Under the pieces are notes generated by a model. That model was not told the origin of the DNA, did not search any database, and saw only the letters and a list, made by a program, of their open reading frames with translations. Positions 52,490-62,088 of a stretch of 64,000 nt of DNA are shown in pieces; position 1 is the first letter of the stretch, and the number at the start of each line of letters is the position of its first letter. Location: positions 179,923 to 243,922 of the forward strand of contig NZ_BJUL01000008.1 in the NCBI RefSeq assembly GCF_007989605.1, given 5' to 3'. The translations under genes and the position numbers were made by a program. The DNA is from Vreelandella venusta. GTDB taxonomy: Bacteria; Pseudomonadota; Gammaproteobacteria; Pseudomonadales; Halomonadaceae.

Positions 52490-53203
52490 ATGACAGCACC
52501 ACCGCACCTAGTGGTTTTTACCGGTTCAGGGATTAGCGCCGAAAGCGGTATTAAAACGTTCCGTGCCAGCGATGGCCTGTGGGAAGACCACCCCATCGAA
52601 GAGGTCGCTACGCCTGCAGGCTGGCGGCGAGATCCTCAGCGGGTGCTGGAGTTTTATAATCTACGTCGGGAGCAAATTCGTAAGGCCAAGCCCAACGCTG
52701 CCCATAAAGCCTTGGCGGCGCTTGAAAAAGATGGCTTTAAAGTCAGCGTAGTTACGCAGAATATTGATGATCTGCATGAGCGTGCAGGGTCGCGAGATGT
52801 GTTGCATCTGCATGGTGAGATTTTGAAGGCGCGCTCTTCAGTGGATGCGCGGCTGCATTATCCACTGCTGAAAGGCGGTATTGCGCTAGGCGATGTATGC
52901 GATAAGGGCAGCCAGCTGCGTCCGGACGTGGTGTGGTTCGGTGAATCGGTACCGCTGTTTGAAGACGCCTGCGAACTTGTTAGCCAAGCAGATTTTTTGC
53001 TGGTGGTGGGTACGTCTCTGGCGGTAATGCCCGCAGCATCGCTGCTATCGTATATTGACCTGGATACCCCGTGTGCGTTGGTCGACCCCGACGCGGATGC
53101 CTTAACACCGCCGGGCGTGTTGGCGATTAACACCACGGCAGGTGAAGGCGTTACTGCTTTGGTCAACCAGTGGCGCAAACAGGGTAATTTGATGCTGCCT
53201 TAA
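52490..53203 (+). CDS. Sirtuin-family NAD-dependent deacylase lacking the zinc cysteines
   Basis: This 237-residue Sir2-fold protein has the NAD motif GSGISAESGIKTFR, TQNIDDLHERAG and the catalytic HLHGE. The substrate-pocket Tyr/Arg of class III desuccinylases appears as YNLRREQ. The usual two CxxC zinc pairs are missing: only one cysteine (GDVCDKG) remains in that stretch. The frame is intact, so it is a real variant, not a pseudogene. Role unproven. Confidence 0.85.
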   Translation: MTAPPHLVVFTGSGISAESGIKTFRASDGLWEDHPIEEVATPAGWRRDPQRVLEFYNLRREQIRKAKPNAAHKALAALEKDGFKVSVVTQNIDDLHERAGSRDVLHLHGEILKARSSVDARLHYPLLKGGIALGDVCDKGSQLRPDVVWFGESVPLFEDACELVSQADFLLVVGTSLAVMPAASLLSYIDLDTPCALVDPDADALTPPGVLAINTTAGEGVTALVNQWRKQGNLMLP

Positions 53204-53222
53204 ATTACCTATCGCTCCAGAG

Positions 53223-54494
53223 CTATCTCTTGAAGAACCATGCTTTCATTACATCGGTAATCTGAGTGATGTCGGCGTCGGTAGCGATATAAGCGGGCAT
53301 GGTGTAAAGCCAGCGGCCGATTGGGCGCAGCCACACACCACGCTCGCGGGCGAACTGCCCGACACCTTTCAGCGTTTCGGCGGAGTGCGCTTCAATCACT
53401 GCAGTGGCACCCAGCACTCGTACATCGGCCACCGCTGGGTGGGCGTTCAGTGCGGCGTCGTCAACTAGCGCTCGGCTAAGCTGTTGGCTGAGAGCTGCAA
53501 TCTTATCCAGGTAGCACTCCTCTTCAAACACGCGCAGGCTTTCCAGCGCGACGCGGCAGGCTAGTGGATTGCCCATAAAGGTAGGGCCATGCATAAAGGC
53601 ATGGTTGGCGCTGTCGCCAACAAACGCATCGTGAACGCGGTCGTTGGCCAGGGTTGCTGCATGGCCCAGGTAGCCGCCGGTTAGTCCTTTAGAGAGCACC
53701 ATAATATCCGGTGTTACGTCAGCATGATTGGCGGCAAACAGCTTACCCGTGCGGCCAAAACCGGTAGCCACTTCATCAAAAATCAGCAACACGCCAAACT
53801 CGTCGCATAGCGCACGCGCTCCGCGCAGATAGCCAGGCGAGGTCATATTCAGCCCGCCTGCCGCCTGGAGTAACGGCTCCATTAGTAGGGCGGCAATCTC
53901 ATGATGATGCTTCTCCAACACGTCGCGCAGCGCCGCTAAATCGTCGGCGACCTGTTCCGGCGTGGCGTTAAACGGTGCGCTGGGTGCGGGGGCGAAATGG
54001 TGTTGGGGCAGCAGGCTGGCGAACAGGCTGTGCATGCCCTCTTCAGGGTCGCATACCGCCATACAGCCAGTGGTATCGCCATGGTAGGCCTTCATTAGCG
54101 AAAGCATCTTACACTTTTCCGGGTGGCCGATGAGTACTTGGTACTGCAGGGCCATTTTCATCGCCACTTCCATCCCGACTGAACCACTGTCGGAGTAGAA
54201 CACGTGATTAAGGCCGTCAGGGGTGATGCGCACTAGCTCTCGAGCAAGCTGGTCGGCGGGGTCATGGGTGAGGCCACCGAGCATGACATGGCATAGCTCG
54301 CCTGCCTGTTCACGAATGGCGGCGACTAAACGCGGGTGGCTGTAACCATGAATCATGCACCACCAGGAGCAGGTCGCGTCGAGCAGGCGCTCGCCGTTTT
54401 CCAGCGTAAAGTGACTACCGCTGCCGCCGACCACTTTAGGTGCTGGCGCTTGGGTTTTGAGATGGGCATAAGGGTGCCAAACGGGAGAACTCAT
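53223..54494 (-). CDS. bioA: Adenosylmethionine-8-amino-7-oxononanoate aminotransferase
   Basis: This 423-residue class III PLP aminotransferase forms 7,8-diaminopelargonate with SAM as amino donor. Motifs: DATCSWWCMIHGYSHPRL, VLLIFDEVATGFGRTG (PLP aspartate), and the PLP lysine in MVLSKGLTGGYLG. ATG at 54494 overlaps bioD at ATGA and follows CAGGAAG. Last gene of the operon; converges with the sirtuin gene. Confidence 0.96.
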   Translation of the reverse strand: MSSPVWHPYAHLKTQAPAPKVVGGSGSHFTLENGERLLDATCSWWCMIHGYSHPRLVAAIREQAGELCHVMLGGLTHDPADQLARELVRITPDGLNHVFYSDSGSVGMEVAMKMALQYQVLIGHPEKCKMLSLMKAYHGDTTGCMAVCDPEEGMHSLFASLLPQHHFAPAPSAPFNATPEQVADDLAALRDVLEKHHHEIAALLMEPLLQAAGGLNMTSPGYLRGARALCDEFGVLLIFDEVATGFGRTGKLFAANHADVTPDIMVLSKGLTGGYLGHAATLANDRVHDAFVGDSANHAFMHGPTFMGNPLACRVALESLRVFEEECYLDKIAALSQQLSRALVDDAALNAHPAVADVRVLGATAVIEAHSAETLKGVGQFARERGVWLRPIGRWLYTMPAYIATDADITQITDVMKAWFFKR

Positions 54495-55216
54495 AAAGTG
54501 GCTTCCTGATTCAAAACTGAGGTGTTGAGCAGCGCGGTTAGTGAAAGCGCACGGCATGCATGAACGGCATCGGCGGTGGCTAAATGAGGAATAATGCCCA
54601 GACATGGCGCGTTAAGGGTGTTTTTAAGCAGGTCGATGTTAGCGTCAAAGCGTGCTGTATCAGCGGCGAATTCAGGGTCCACTACGCTGCCGACCCAGCC
54701 CGCAAGGGTTAGGCCATCGGCAGCGATCGCTTCTGCGGTAAGCCGAGCATGATTAAGACAGCCGAGCTTTAGTCCCACGACCAGAATGACGGGCAGCTGC
54801 ATTATCCGCGGTATATCGGAAAAGTCGTCGTGCTCATTAAGAGGCACACGCCAGCCGCCAGCGCCTTCGATAAGAGTTAAGTCGCGCGGCATGTCGTTTA
54901 GGGTGGCGCTAAGCGAGGCCACTACGCTATCGACGTTAAGCGCGCGCCCCGCCTCGCTGGCGGCTAGATGGGGCGCAATCGCGGGCGCAAATGTCCACGG
55001 GTTAACGGTGGTGTAATCGACGGGGGGAGCGCTCTGTTGTTGTAGCGCCAAAGCGTCGCTATTGCGCAGCCCATCCGCCGAGATGTGGCTACCAGAAGCA
55101 ATCGGCTTAAGCCCCAGCGTGCTGAGCTGCTGCTGTTTGGCAGCGCACAGCAGCGCGCTGGTGGCCAGGGTTTTACCCGCATCGGTATCGGTGCCGGTCA
55201 CGAAATAGACGGTCAT
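54491..55216 (-). CDS. bioD: Dethiobiotin synthetase
   Basis: This 241-residue ATP-dependent carboxylase has the P-loop GTDTDAGKTLATSALL and LIEGAGGWRVPL. It closes the ureido ring from diaminopelargonate and CO2. ATG overlaps the bioC stop (ATGA). Confidence 0.96.
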   Translation of the reverse strand: MTVYFVTGTDTDAGKTLATSALLCAAKQQQLSTLGLKPIASGSHISADGLRNSDALALQQQSAPPVDYTTVNPWTFAPAIAPHLAASEAGRALNVDSVVASLSATLNDMPRDLTLIEGAGGWRVPLNEHDDFSDIPRIMQLPVILVVGLKLGCLNHARLTAEAIAADGLTLAGWVGSVVDPEFAADTARFDANIDLLKNTLNAPCLGIIPHLATADAVHACRALSLTALLNTSVLNQEATL

Positions 55217-55992
55217 GGTGATTTTTCCAAGTGCAGGGTGATGCAGTGGTAGCTAACGGGGAGCCCCTGGGGTTCTCGTAGCGTGTCAAAACGCTGGCGG
55301 GCGGCGACTAGGTCTCGGCGGGTAAGACGTGCCTTGGGACGCGCCACCTGGGCGCCTACCCCCTTGATTGAGTCCATGACGGCAGTGAGATCGGGGTAGT
55401 AAAACCGCCGCCATTCGGTGATGCGATCAACCAGCGTTAAGCCGCTTAGGGTAACTGCGTGTTCAAGTGCCTGGGCATTTGGCGTTTGCAGTAATGCCTC
55501 CGGGCGCTGCCAAGCAGAGGCGACTTCTGCCAGCGTGCCGGGTAAGAGCGTCGTAAGATGCACTTGGCCGCCAGCGGTAAGCACTCGTTGAAGCCCGCGC
55601 ATAACCGCATCGATATCGCGGCACCACTGAATGGCGAGGTTGGAAAATATCAGGTCAAAGGTGGCGCGCTCAAAAGGCAGCGCAGCGGCATCGCCTTGCT
55701 GCCAACGAATATGATGGCCATAGCGCGCTTGGGCGTGAGCGAGCATGCCTGGGGCAATATCCAGCCCAGTGACGTTGGCATGGGGAAATTGAGTGGCTAG
55801 TCGTTGCGTCCAGACGCCGGTACCACAGCCAAGGTCGAGTATGTTGTCGGCACTAGGCGGAAGCGATGACCAGAGCGTTTCCCCTATCTGGCGCTGAGCG
55901 CTGGCCAGCGCATCGTAGCGGGGGGCCGCGCGAGAAAAAGCGTGGGCGACTTTTGCCTGCCAATTTGGCGCTGGCGTTGCCGTTAGGTACAT
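55213..55992 (-). CDS. bioC: Malonyl-ACP O-methyltransferase
   Basis: This 259-residue SAM methyltransferase has ILDLGCGTGVWTQRLA and LDIAPGML and the BioC start VAHAFSRAAPRYDALASAQR. It methylates malonyl-ACP to start pimelate synthesis. It is coupled to bioH upstream by a 10-bp overlap. Confidence 0.93.
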   Translation of the reverse strand: MYLTATPAPNWQAKVAHAFSRAAPRYDALASAQRQIGETLWSSLPPSADNILDLGCGTGVWTQRLATQFPHANVTGLDIAPGMLAHAQARYGHHIRWQQGDAAALPFERATFDLIFSNLAIQWCRDIDAVMRGLQRVLTAGGQVHLTTLLPGTLAEVASAWQRPEALLQTPNAQALEHAVTLSGLTLVDRITEWRRFYYPDLTAVMDSIKGVGAQVARPKARLTRRDLVAARQRFDTLREPQGLPVSYHCITLHLEKSP

Positions 55993-56720
55993 ACGTGCTC
56001 CTTGGCGACCAGGGCAGCCTGGGAAGCGATGGTCGCGACCAACTGGGCTGGTTGGGAAAGCATCGGGCAGTGCCCCGCGTGGGCAAGGTTGATTGCCTGA
56101 GTGCGGGTGCTGGAAGCCACTAGTGGATCGTGCTCGCCCACTAGTTGAATGACCGGACAGGGCGTCTCTTGCAAAAGCTGAGTGTTATTCAGGGTGGCAA
56201 GCCAGTGGAGCCCTTGGGACAGCGTGCTAGTCGTAGCGCTGGGGGTGTCACCCAAGATGGCCCGTAGCTGTTGGTGGGCGTGGCGCGCGTTAGGTTCGCC
56301 CTGGGTTTGCCAGCGTAAGAAATGTCGCCAGGTAGCAACGGGATCACGGAGGAAAGCGCGCTGAAAGCTGGCAAGCTCGGCTTTGCTAACTCCGTCATCG
56401 CTACAAAATTGCCCGCCTGTGCCAATCAGCACCAGGCCACGTGGCGCAGGCAGCTTATCGAGCAGCGCGCTGGCTAACAGCCCGCCCAACGACCAGCCGA
56501 CCCACACAGCGTCGCTGGGTAGTTGGTCGGCCATGGCGCTGGCAAGGGTATCCAGGGTGGTCGGATCAGCTAGGGCGGGGGTGTCACCATAGCCCGGCCA
56601 ATCCACCGTGTGCACCTCAGTATGGGAGGGCCAGTGATGTTCCAATGGCTGCCAGATGCGCTGATCGATCCCCCAGCCCGATAGCAGCACAAGACGTTGA
56701 GGGGCGTCTAGGCGAGACAT
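55983..56720 (-). CDS. bioH: Pimeloyl-ACP methyl ester carboxylesterase
   Basis: This 245-residue alpha/beta hydrolase has nucleophile elbow VGWSLGGLLAS, acid in LVGEHDPLV and histidine in AGHCPML. It releases pimeloyl-ACP by hydrolysing the methyl ester made after BioC. Located within the bio operon; in E. coli it is elsewhere. Overlaps bioF by 13 bp. Confidence 0.93.
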   Translation of the reverse strand: MSRLDAPQRLVLLSGWGIDQRIWQPLEHHWPSHTEVHTVDWPGYGDTPALADPTTLDTLASAMADQLPSDAVWVGWSLGGLLASALLDKLPAPRGLVLIGTGGQFCSDDGVSKAELASFQRAFLRDPVATWRHFLRWQTQGEPNARHAHQQLRAILGDTPSATTSTLSQGLHWLATLNNTQLLQETPCPVIQLVGEHDPLVASSTRTQAINLAHAGHCPMLSQPAQLVATIASQAALVAKEHVCT

Positions 56721-57862
56721 ACTGCTTCCTCACGCTGACAGGCGCTCAGCCCTTCCATAAGCCGATCAATATCGCTTAGAGAGTGGCGGGCACTCAGCGT
56801 AATGCGCAGCCGTGCGGCACCATTGGGCACCGTGGGTGGACGAATCGCCCCGACGTGAATACCCCGTTGGGCGAGCTTAGCCGCCCAAGCCATAGTGCGT
56901 GGCTCGTTGCCAAGTAGCAGCGGTTGAATAGGCGTATGAGAGTCGGCAAGGGGCAGCCCTAGCGCCTGGGCCTGCTGGCGGAAATAGTCAATATGGCGCT
57001 GGAGCAGCTGGCGATGTTCGGGTTCGCGTTGCACGATGGTCAGCGCTTCCAGGGTCGCTGCGGCAATGCTGGGGGGCTGGGCCGTGGTATAGATATAGCT
57101 GCGAGCAAACTGAGTGAGGTGGTCGATCAGCGCAGCGTCACCGGCCACAAACGCGCCAGCGGTACCCAGTGCCTTGCCCAGGGTGCCGACCAAAATAGGC
57201 ACCGCTTGGCTGTCGAAGCCTGCCACACAGCCGCTGCCATCAGCGCCTAACACGCCCAGTCCGTGAGCGTCATCAATCATTAGCCAGGCGTTGTGTTGCT
57301 GGCTGGCGTGGGCAAGAGTAGCAATATCGGCAACGTCGCCATCCATGCTGAACACGCCGTCGCTGACCACCAGCTTATAGGGGGCAGAACTGCGCGCTAA
57401 CAAGCGTTCAAGATCTGCGCTATCGCGGTGATGAAAGCGTCGCGAGCGGGCACCGCTTAACGTTGCCCCATCCAGTAACGAGGCATGATTTAACCGGTCT
57501 TGAAAAATGGCGGTATTTGAATCGGCGAGTGCTTGCAACACGCCAAGGTTAGCCATATAGCCGGTGGAAAACAGCAGTGCACGCTGCCGTCCTGTCCACT
57601 GAGCCAGGGCGTCTTCCAGTGCGTCGTGGACTGACAAGTGGCCGCTGACCAAGTGCGACGCGCCTGCGCCTGCGCCAAAGCGGCGCGCCCCCTCTGCCTG
57701 GGCAGTTTGCACACGTGGGTCACGCGCCAGCCCGAGATAGTCATTGCCAGCAAAGTCCAGCGTGCCAAGGGTGGTCACCCGCCGGTGCCGCCAACGCTGT
57801 TGATCAACACGCTGCTGGCGGGCGCTGGCTAGCCGCTGCTGCCACGCGTCAGACACTGGCAT
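56708..57862 (-). CDS. bioF: 8-amino-7-oxononanoate synthase
   Basis: This 384-residue PLP enzyme joins pimeloyl-ACP and alanine. The PLP lysine is in [28 protein letters not shown] and [12 protein letters not shown] are typical. Overlaps bioB by 14 bp. Confidence 0.96.
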   Translation of the reverse strand: MPVSDAWQQRLASARQQRVDQQRWRHRRVTTLGTLDFAGNDYLGLARDPRVQTAQAEGARRFGAGAGASHLVSGHLSVHDALEDALAQWTGRQRALLFSTGYMANLGVLQALADSNTAIFQDRLNHASLLDGATLSGARSRRFHHRDSADLERLLARSSAPYKLVVSDGVFSMDGDVADIATLAHASQQHNAWLMIDDAHGLGVLGADGSGCVAGFDSQAVPILVGTLGKALGTAGAFVAGDAALIDHLTQFARSYIYTTAQPPSIAAATLEALTIVQREPEHRQLLQRHIDYFRQQAQALGLPLADSHTPIQPLLLGNEPRTMAWAAKLAQRGIHVGAIRPPTVPNGAARLRITLSARHSLSDIDRLMEGLSACQREEAVCLA

Positions 57863-58925
57863 CTACCGCCAATGCTGCTGCCCGCTCTGCCTGGGCGCGC
57901 TGCTGAGCTTGTTGAGTGAGTCGCTCGGTGTGAGTGACTTCATCTTCGCAGGTATCACGACGCTCTGGGTGCAGGCCTAATTTTGCAAATAGCGCGCGGT
58001 CGCGGTCTGCTTGAGGATTGCCGGTGGTGAGTAGTTTGTCGCCGTAGAAGATTGAGTTGGCCCCCGCCAAAAAGGCCAGTGCTTGCGTCGACTCGCTCAT
58101 CTGCTCGCGGCCAGCGGAAAGCCGCACATGGCTTTGTGGCATCATAATCCGTGCCACCGCGATGGCGCGGATAAACTCAAGCGGGTCTAGATCTTCGATG
58201 TTCTCAAGCGGTGTGCCCGGTACCTTAACCAGCATATTGATGGGCACGGACTCTGGGTGCGGTGATAACTTGGCCAACTGCTGTAACAGCGCGCTGCGGT
58301 CTTGCGCGCCTTCGCCCATGCCTAAAATGCCGCCGGAGCATACTTTCATGCCCGCTTCACGCACAGTGGCCAGGGTATCTAGGCGGTCGCTGAAAGTGCG
58401 GGTTGTGATGATTTCAGGGTAAAAGTCGGGGGAGGTATCCAGGTTATGGTTGTAGTAATCCAACCCGGCAGCCGCCAAACGGCTGGCTTGATCACCGTCG
58501 ACCATGCCTAGCGTCATACAGGTTTCCAGCCCCAGCGCTTTTACTTGGCGAACCATCTCTTCGACCAGTAGTAAATCTTTGTCTCGCGGGCTGCGCCATG
58601 CCGCGCCCATACAGAAACGGCTAGCGCCGGCTTCTTTGGCCGCCTTGGCCTGGGCAACGACTTTTTCGATTTCCAGCAGCTTCTCTTTTTCGAGCTGGGT
58701 ATTGTAGTGACCGGACTGCGGGCAATATTTGCAGTCTTCTGGGCAAGCTCCCGTTTTAATCGACAGCAGGGTCGAGACCTGCACCGCGTTAGCATCAAAG
58801 TGGGCGCGGTGAACTTGCTGAGCTTTAAATAGCAGGTCGTTAAAGGGCAGCGCGAACAGAGTATTAATCTCTTCCAGCGTCCAGTGGTGGCGCGGGGCGG
58901 CGGCATTGAAAGCGGTGGCGGTCAC
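57849..58925 (-). CDS. bioB: Biotin synthase
   Basis: This 358-residue radical SAM enzyme inserts sulfur into dethiobiotin. The cluster motif is [15 protein letters not shown] (CxxxCxxC), with the auxiliary-cluster residues in [10 protein letters not shown] and [15 protein letters not shown] at 58925 with AAAAAAGG upstream. First gene of the operon. Confidence 0.97.
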   Translation of the reverse strand: MTATAFNAAAPRHHWTLEEINTLFALPFNDLLFKAQQVHRAHFDANAVQVSTLLSIKTGACPEDCKYCPQSGHYNTQLEKEKLLEIEKVVAQAKAAKEAGASRFCMGAAWRSPRDKDLLLVEEMVRQVKALGLETCMTLGMVDGDQASRLAAAGLDYYNHNLDTSPDFYPEIITTRTFSDRLDTLATVREAGMKVCSGGILGMGEGAQDRSALLQQLAKLSPHPESVPINMLVKVPGTPLENIEDLDPLEFIRAIAVARIMMPQSHVRLSAGREQMSESTQALAFLAGANSIFYGDKLLTTGNPQADRDRALFAKLGLHPERRDTCEDEVTHTERLTQQAQQRAQAERAAALAVDASV

Positions 58926-58958
58926 GGGTAAACCTTTTTTCTTTTGAAAGTTGACGAG

Positions 58959-59013
58959 ACTCTAGCGGCGTTACGCTTTTGGTGTCAACTATTGTAGTTA
59001 TGTTGGTTTACTA
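58959..59013 (-). promoter_or_regulatory. bioB promoter with BirA-like operator candidate
   Basis: On the minus strand TTGACA (58988-58983), an 18-bp spacer and TAGAGT (58964-58959) form a sigma-70 promoter. TGTCAACT (58983-58990) and GGTTTACTA (59005-59013) resemble the two halves of the BirA operator (GTTAACC/GGTTAACA type), overlapping the -35. Confidence 0.4.
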
Positions 59014-59070
59014 CGCTTGATTTTAGACAGCGAGGGTTCGTCATGGTGGTCGGGCTGCTTTATACTCGGC

Positions 59071-59126
59071 GCCCTTTGTTAACCGTCTTTTGTTAATCGC
59101 CCTTTATTAATCGCCCTTTATAAATT
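59071..59126 (+). repeat. Four 14-bp tandem units in the tapT leader
   Basis: GCCCTTTGTTAACC, GTCTTTTGTTAATC, GCCCTTTATTAATC and GCCCTTTATAAATT lie back to back and end immediately before the GGAG ribosome-binding site. Confidence 0.8.
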
Positions 59127-59135
59127 GGAGCGCGG

Positions 59136-59897
59136 ATGTCTGACGCTACGTCACAGCCCCCTGAGTCTGCTTCATTGACTGACTACGACCCCGCTACGGG
59201 GCATCCGCGCCCACCTCGGCGTGAATTTAAAGCACGGGGTAGTTTTGTCACACGCTGTGAAGGGTGCAATCTTCCTGAACTCAACTGCCTGTGCCCTTAC
59301 CAGGTGAAGGCCGACAGCACCGCTCAGGTGTGGCTGTTGACCCACTCTATAGAACACTTTAAGCCGACCAATACCGGACGGTTAATTGGTGATGTGTTGA
59401 CACAAACCCGAGTGTTTACCTGGTACCGCACCGCGCCGGACGAAGAGTTAGCCGCGCTGCTTGAAGATCCACGCTACGCGCCTTTTGTGATCTTCCCGGA
59501 TGACCAGCCCGACTACGCGGACCGTGTGGTGGACATTAAAGCGGTGCACGCTGTGAAGCAGCAGGGGTGTATTCCGGTCTTTGTGATTTTAGATGGCACT
59601 TGGCGCCAAGCGCGACGAATGTTCCGCAAGAGCCCTTATCTGGATGCACTGCCGGTACTGCCGCTGCGCACGGAGCGGGAAACACGCTATCGGCTACGCA
59701 AACCTGCCTCAAAAGCGCACCTGTGTACGGCAGAGGTTGCCATTGAGCTGCTGCGCCAAAGTGGTGATGAAAATGCTGCTGATGTGCTAGACGATTACTT
59801 TGATGTATTTAACGATAGCTACGCCGAGAGCCGCTTTTATCGCAAAATTGCTGAACCAACCGCTGCCATGCAGCGGCTATTAGATCGAAAGGGTTAG
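59136..59897 (+). CDS. tapT: DTW-domain tRNA-uridine aminocarboxypropyltransferase
   Basis: This 253-residue DTW-domain protein has the zinc cysteine region CEGCNLPELNCLCP, the DTW-type motif LDGTWRQARRM and the end RFYRKIA. TapT-type enzymes transfer the 3-amino-3-carboxypropyl group of SAM to uridine in tRNA. Overlaps the convergent DMT gene by 4 bp. Confidence 0.9.
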   Translation: MSDATSQPPESASLTDYDPATGHPRPPRREFKARGSFVTRCEGCNLPELNCLCPYQVKADSTAQVWLLTHSIEHFKPTNTGRLIGDVLTQTRVFTWYRTAPDEELAALLEDPRYAPFVIFPDDQPDYADRVVDIKAVHAVKQQGCIPVFVILDGTWRQARRMFRKSPYLDALPVLPLRTERETRYRLRKPASKAHLCTAEVAIELLRQSGDENAADVLDDYFDVFNDSYAESRFYRKIAEPTAAMQRLLDRKG

Positions 59898-60799
59898 CGC
59901 TGGGCACCAGGTAGCCAGCGAAGCATCACTTTGCGTACCCAGTACCAGCGGTTAATCAATAGGGCGGTAAAAATCAGGCTACAGCCAAGCAGCTGTAGCA
60001 GGGTCATGGTTTCGCCAAACCACCAAGCGGCGAATAGGGCAGTCCACACCGCTTCAAGCATTAAGATAACCGCCGCGTGGCTAGGTGTAGTCATGCCCTG
60101 GGCTTTGATTTGCAGGAAGAAGCGCAGCGAGCTTGCCAGCAGCACGCTGGCTATAAACCAGCCCAGAATTGAGGGGCTAAGCGCGAGCGGCTGATCCTCG
60201 ACGACCAAGGATAGGCCGGTCAGTACGCTGCCCACCGAGAGCAACTGTAGTGTGGTGAGCGGTAGCGCTGGCACGTTGCGCACCACGCGAGTATTGACGT
60301 TGATCAGTAGCGCGAAGCAGAGCGCCGCGCAGACCATTAGCAATTGACTAGCTTCTACTTTGAACCCTGCGTTTAGCGACAAAAGGGCAAAGCCCAGTAG
60401 CGCTACCGGGAGGGCGATCCAGGTAGAGCGTGGCGGACGGTCGCCAAACAGCAAGCGTGCTACGACGGGTACCAGCAAAATCCCCAAGCTGTTGATAAAC
60501 GCGCTTTCACCCAGGTGATCAGAGTAACTTAACCCCAGAATCCAGAAGGCTATCGCGACGCTGAACAAAAAGCCTACCAGTACGCCGCGCCTTATCCTGC
60601 GCGCGGGTAAGCGTCTTAGAGCAGGCCAGGCGAAGAGTAGAAGTATCAGTCCTGCCAGCAAAAAGCGCGTGCCAATAAACAGCAACGGCGGCATACCCGC
60701 TAACGCTTCTTTAGAAAAAATCCATCCGCCAGCGGCTACCACTGTTACCAGCAATAGCAGCGCATCGGCTTGCCATGGCGCTTGCTTGATCGTGCTCAC
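59894..60799 (-). CDS. EamA/DMT-family transporter
   Basis: This 301-residue protein has ten hydrophobic segments in two EamA repeats (start of the second: ALPLTTLQLLSVGSVL). Such proteins export amino acids or metabolites; substrate unknown. GTG start at 60799 overlaps the TraB gene stop (GTGA). Confidence 0.88.
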   Translation of the reverse strand: MSTIKQAPWQADALLLLVTVVAAGGWIFSKEALAGMPPLLFIGTRFLLAGLILLLFAWPALRRLPARRIRRGVLVGFLFSVAIAFWILGLSYSDHLGESAFINSLGILLVPVVARLLFGDRPPRSTWIALPVALLGFALLSLNAGFKVEASQLLMVCAALCFALLINVNTRVVRNVPALPLTTLQLLSVGSVLTGLSLVVEDQPLALSPSILGWFIASVLLASSLRFFLQIKAQGMTTPSHAAVILMLEAVWTALFAAWWFGETMTLLQLLGCSLIFTALLINRWYWVRKVMLRWLPGAQR

Positions 60800-62049
60800 G
60801 CAGTGCCGCTACCGAACAGTGCACCGGCAATCCTAAAGCCTGCTACCCAGGTACCCACCGCAGAGCCTAATGTTGCCAAAATAAACACCAGCAGCGTGCG
60901 GGAGACGCGATTTTTCCACCAACCTTTGAGCTCGGTGACATCATGGCGTAGTGTCGAAAAGTCGCGCACCTTCGGTTTGCGCATATAGAGCTCGACCCCT
61001 GCAGCGACAAAGCCTGCACCAATAGTGGGGTTAAGCGAAGTCAGTGGGGCGGCAAAGAAGGTGGCAATCACCGTCACAGGGTGCGCAAGAGCTGCTATCG
61101 TCGCGCCGCCGGATAAAATACCATTGATTAAAAACCACTCAATGACCAACTGCCAGCCAAGCTCAGTGTTACGCGAAAAGCCGATCACAAAGCCAGTGAT
61201 AACCAGTGCGGTAATCAACCAAGGGGCTGCTTTCCAGAGTTTAGACGGTGGTGGCGTTGCCTCCAGTGACTCACGCTCAGTGGTAGGATTTTCAGGAAGC
61301 GGTGCTTCCAGGTGTTCACCGGTGCCTTTTAAATGCCCGGCTCCCAGCACCACTAACACGTTTTGGTAGCGCCCAGGCGGCGCTTCTTCAGCTAAACGCA
61401 GTGCCATATAGCGGTCGCGTTCGCGAATAAGCGGGGTATAGAGTGCCTCTGATTCGGCAGCAAATTCGCTGAAAGTGGCTTCCAGCATATCGCCTTCTTT
61501 GAGCTTTTCGATGTCCTCTTTGGAAACATCCTGGCGCGACATAACGCTGCCAATTAGCCCCGAAAATAGCGAGAAGCGTTGCCACCAGGGGACATTACGG
61601 TAAATGCGTTTTAATGTAATGCCAACGTCACGATCGACCAACATTAAAGGCAGCTTACGGGTACGGCACTCTTCTACTGCCGCACGCATTTCAGCGCCAG
61701 GCTGAATGCCTGACTGTTCGGCGATCCGCTGCTGAAACGCACCCAGTGCCAGGCTGGCCGCGACCATGCCTGCTTTGCCTTGTTTAAATACTTGAAAAAG
61801 ATCTTGTTCCCCCATGGCATCGGGGTTGTCCATGCTGTGATGACGTGCGTCACATAGCTCAATGGCAACGGCATCGTAAGTGCCACTGTCGATTAACTGG
61901 CGAACGTCATCGGCACTTTCGGCAGAGACGTGAGCGGTGCCGAGCAGGGTATAACGGGTGCCGCCAACGGTGACGGTTTTTAACGGGCCGCTGGTCTTAG
62001 GCTGCGCGTTGGGTTCTTGCGCCAGCGGTGTTGCATCGTCATGGATCAT
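60796..62049 (-). CDS. TraB-family protein with C-terminal membrane spans
   Basis: This 417-residue protein has a TraB/PrgY domain (about 25-230), including LLGTAHVSAESADDVRQLID and VVLGAGHLKGTGEHL, and a C-terminal membrane part (about 255-417). It lacks a signal peptide. The family includes proteins that process peptide signals, but no such system is seen here. GTGA overlap with the DMT gene. Confidence 0.88.
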   Translation of the reverse strand: MIHDDATPLAQEPNAQPKTSGPLKTVTVGGTRYTLLGTAHVSAESADDVRQLIDSGTYDAVAIELCDARHHSMDNPDAMGEQDLFQVFKQGKAGMVAASLALGAFQQRIAEQSGIQPGAEMRAAVEECRTRKLPLMLVDRDVGITLKRIYRNVPWWQRFSLFSGLIGSVMSRQDVSKEDIEKLKEGDMLEATFSEFAAESEALYTPLIRERDRYMALRLAEEAPPGRYQNVLVVLGAGHLKGTGEHLEAPLPENPTTERESLEATPPPSKLWKAAPWLITALVITGFVIGFSRNTELGWQLVIEWFLINGILSGGATIAALAHPVTVIATFFAAPLTSLNPTIGAGFVAAGVELYMRKPKVRDFSTLRHDVTELKGWWKNRVSRTLLVFILATLGSAVGTWVAGFRIAGALFGSGTA

Positions 62050-62088
62050 TAATGTGTCTCAATTTGAATAGAAAGCATTGATACGTGT

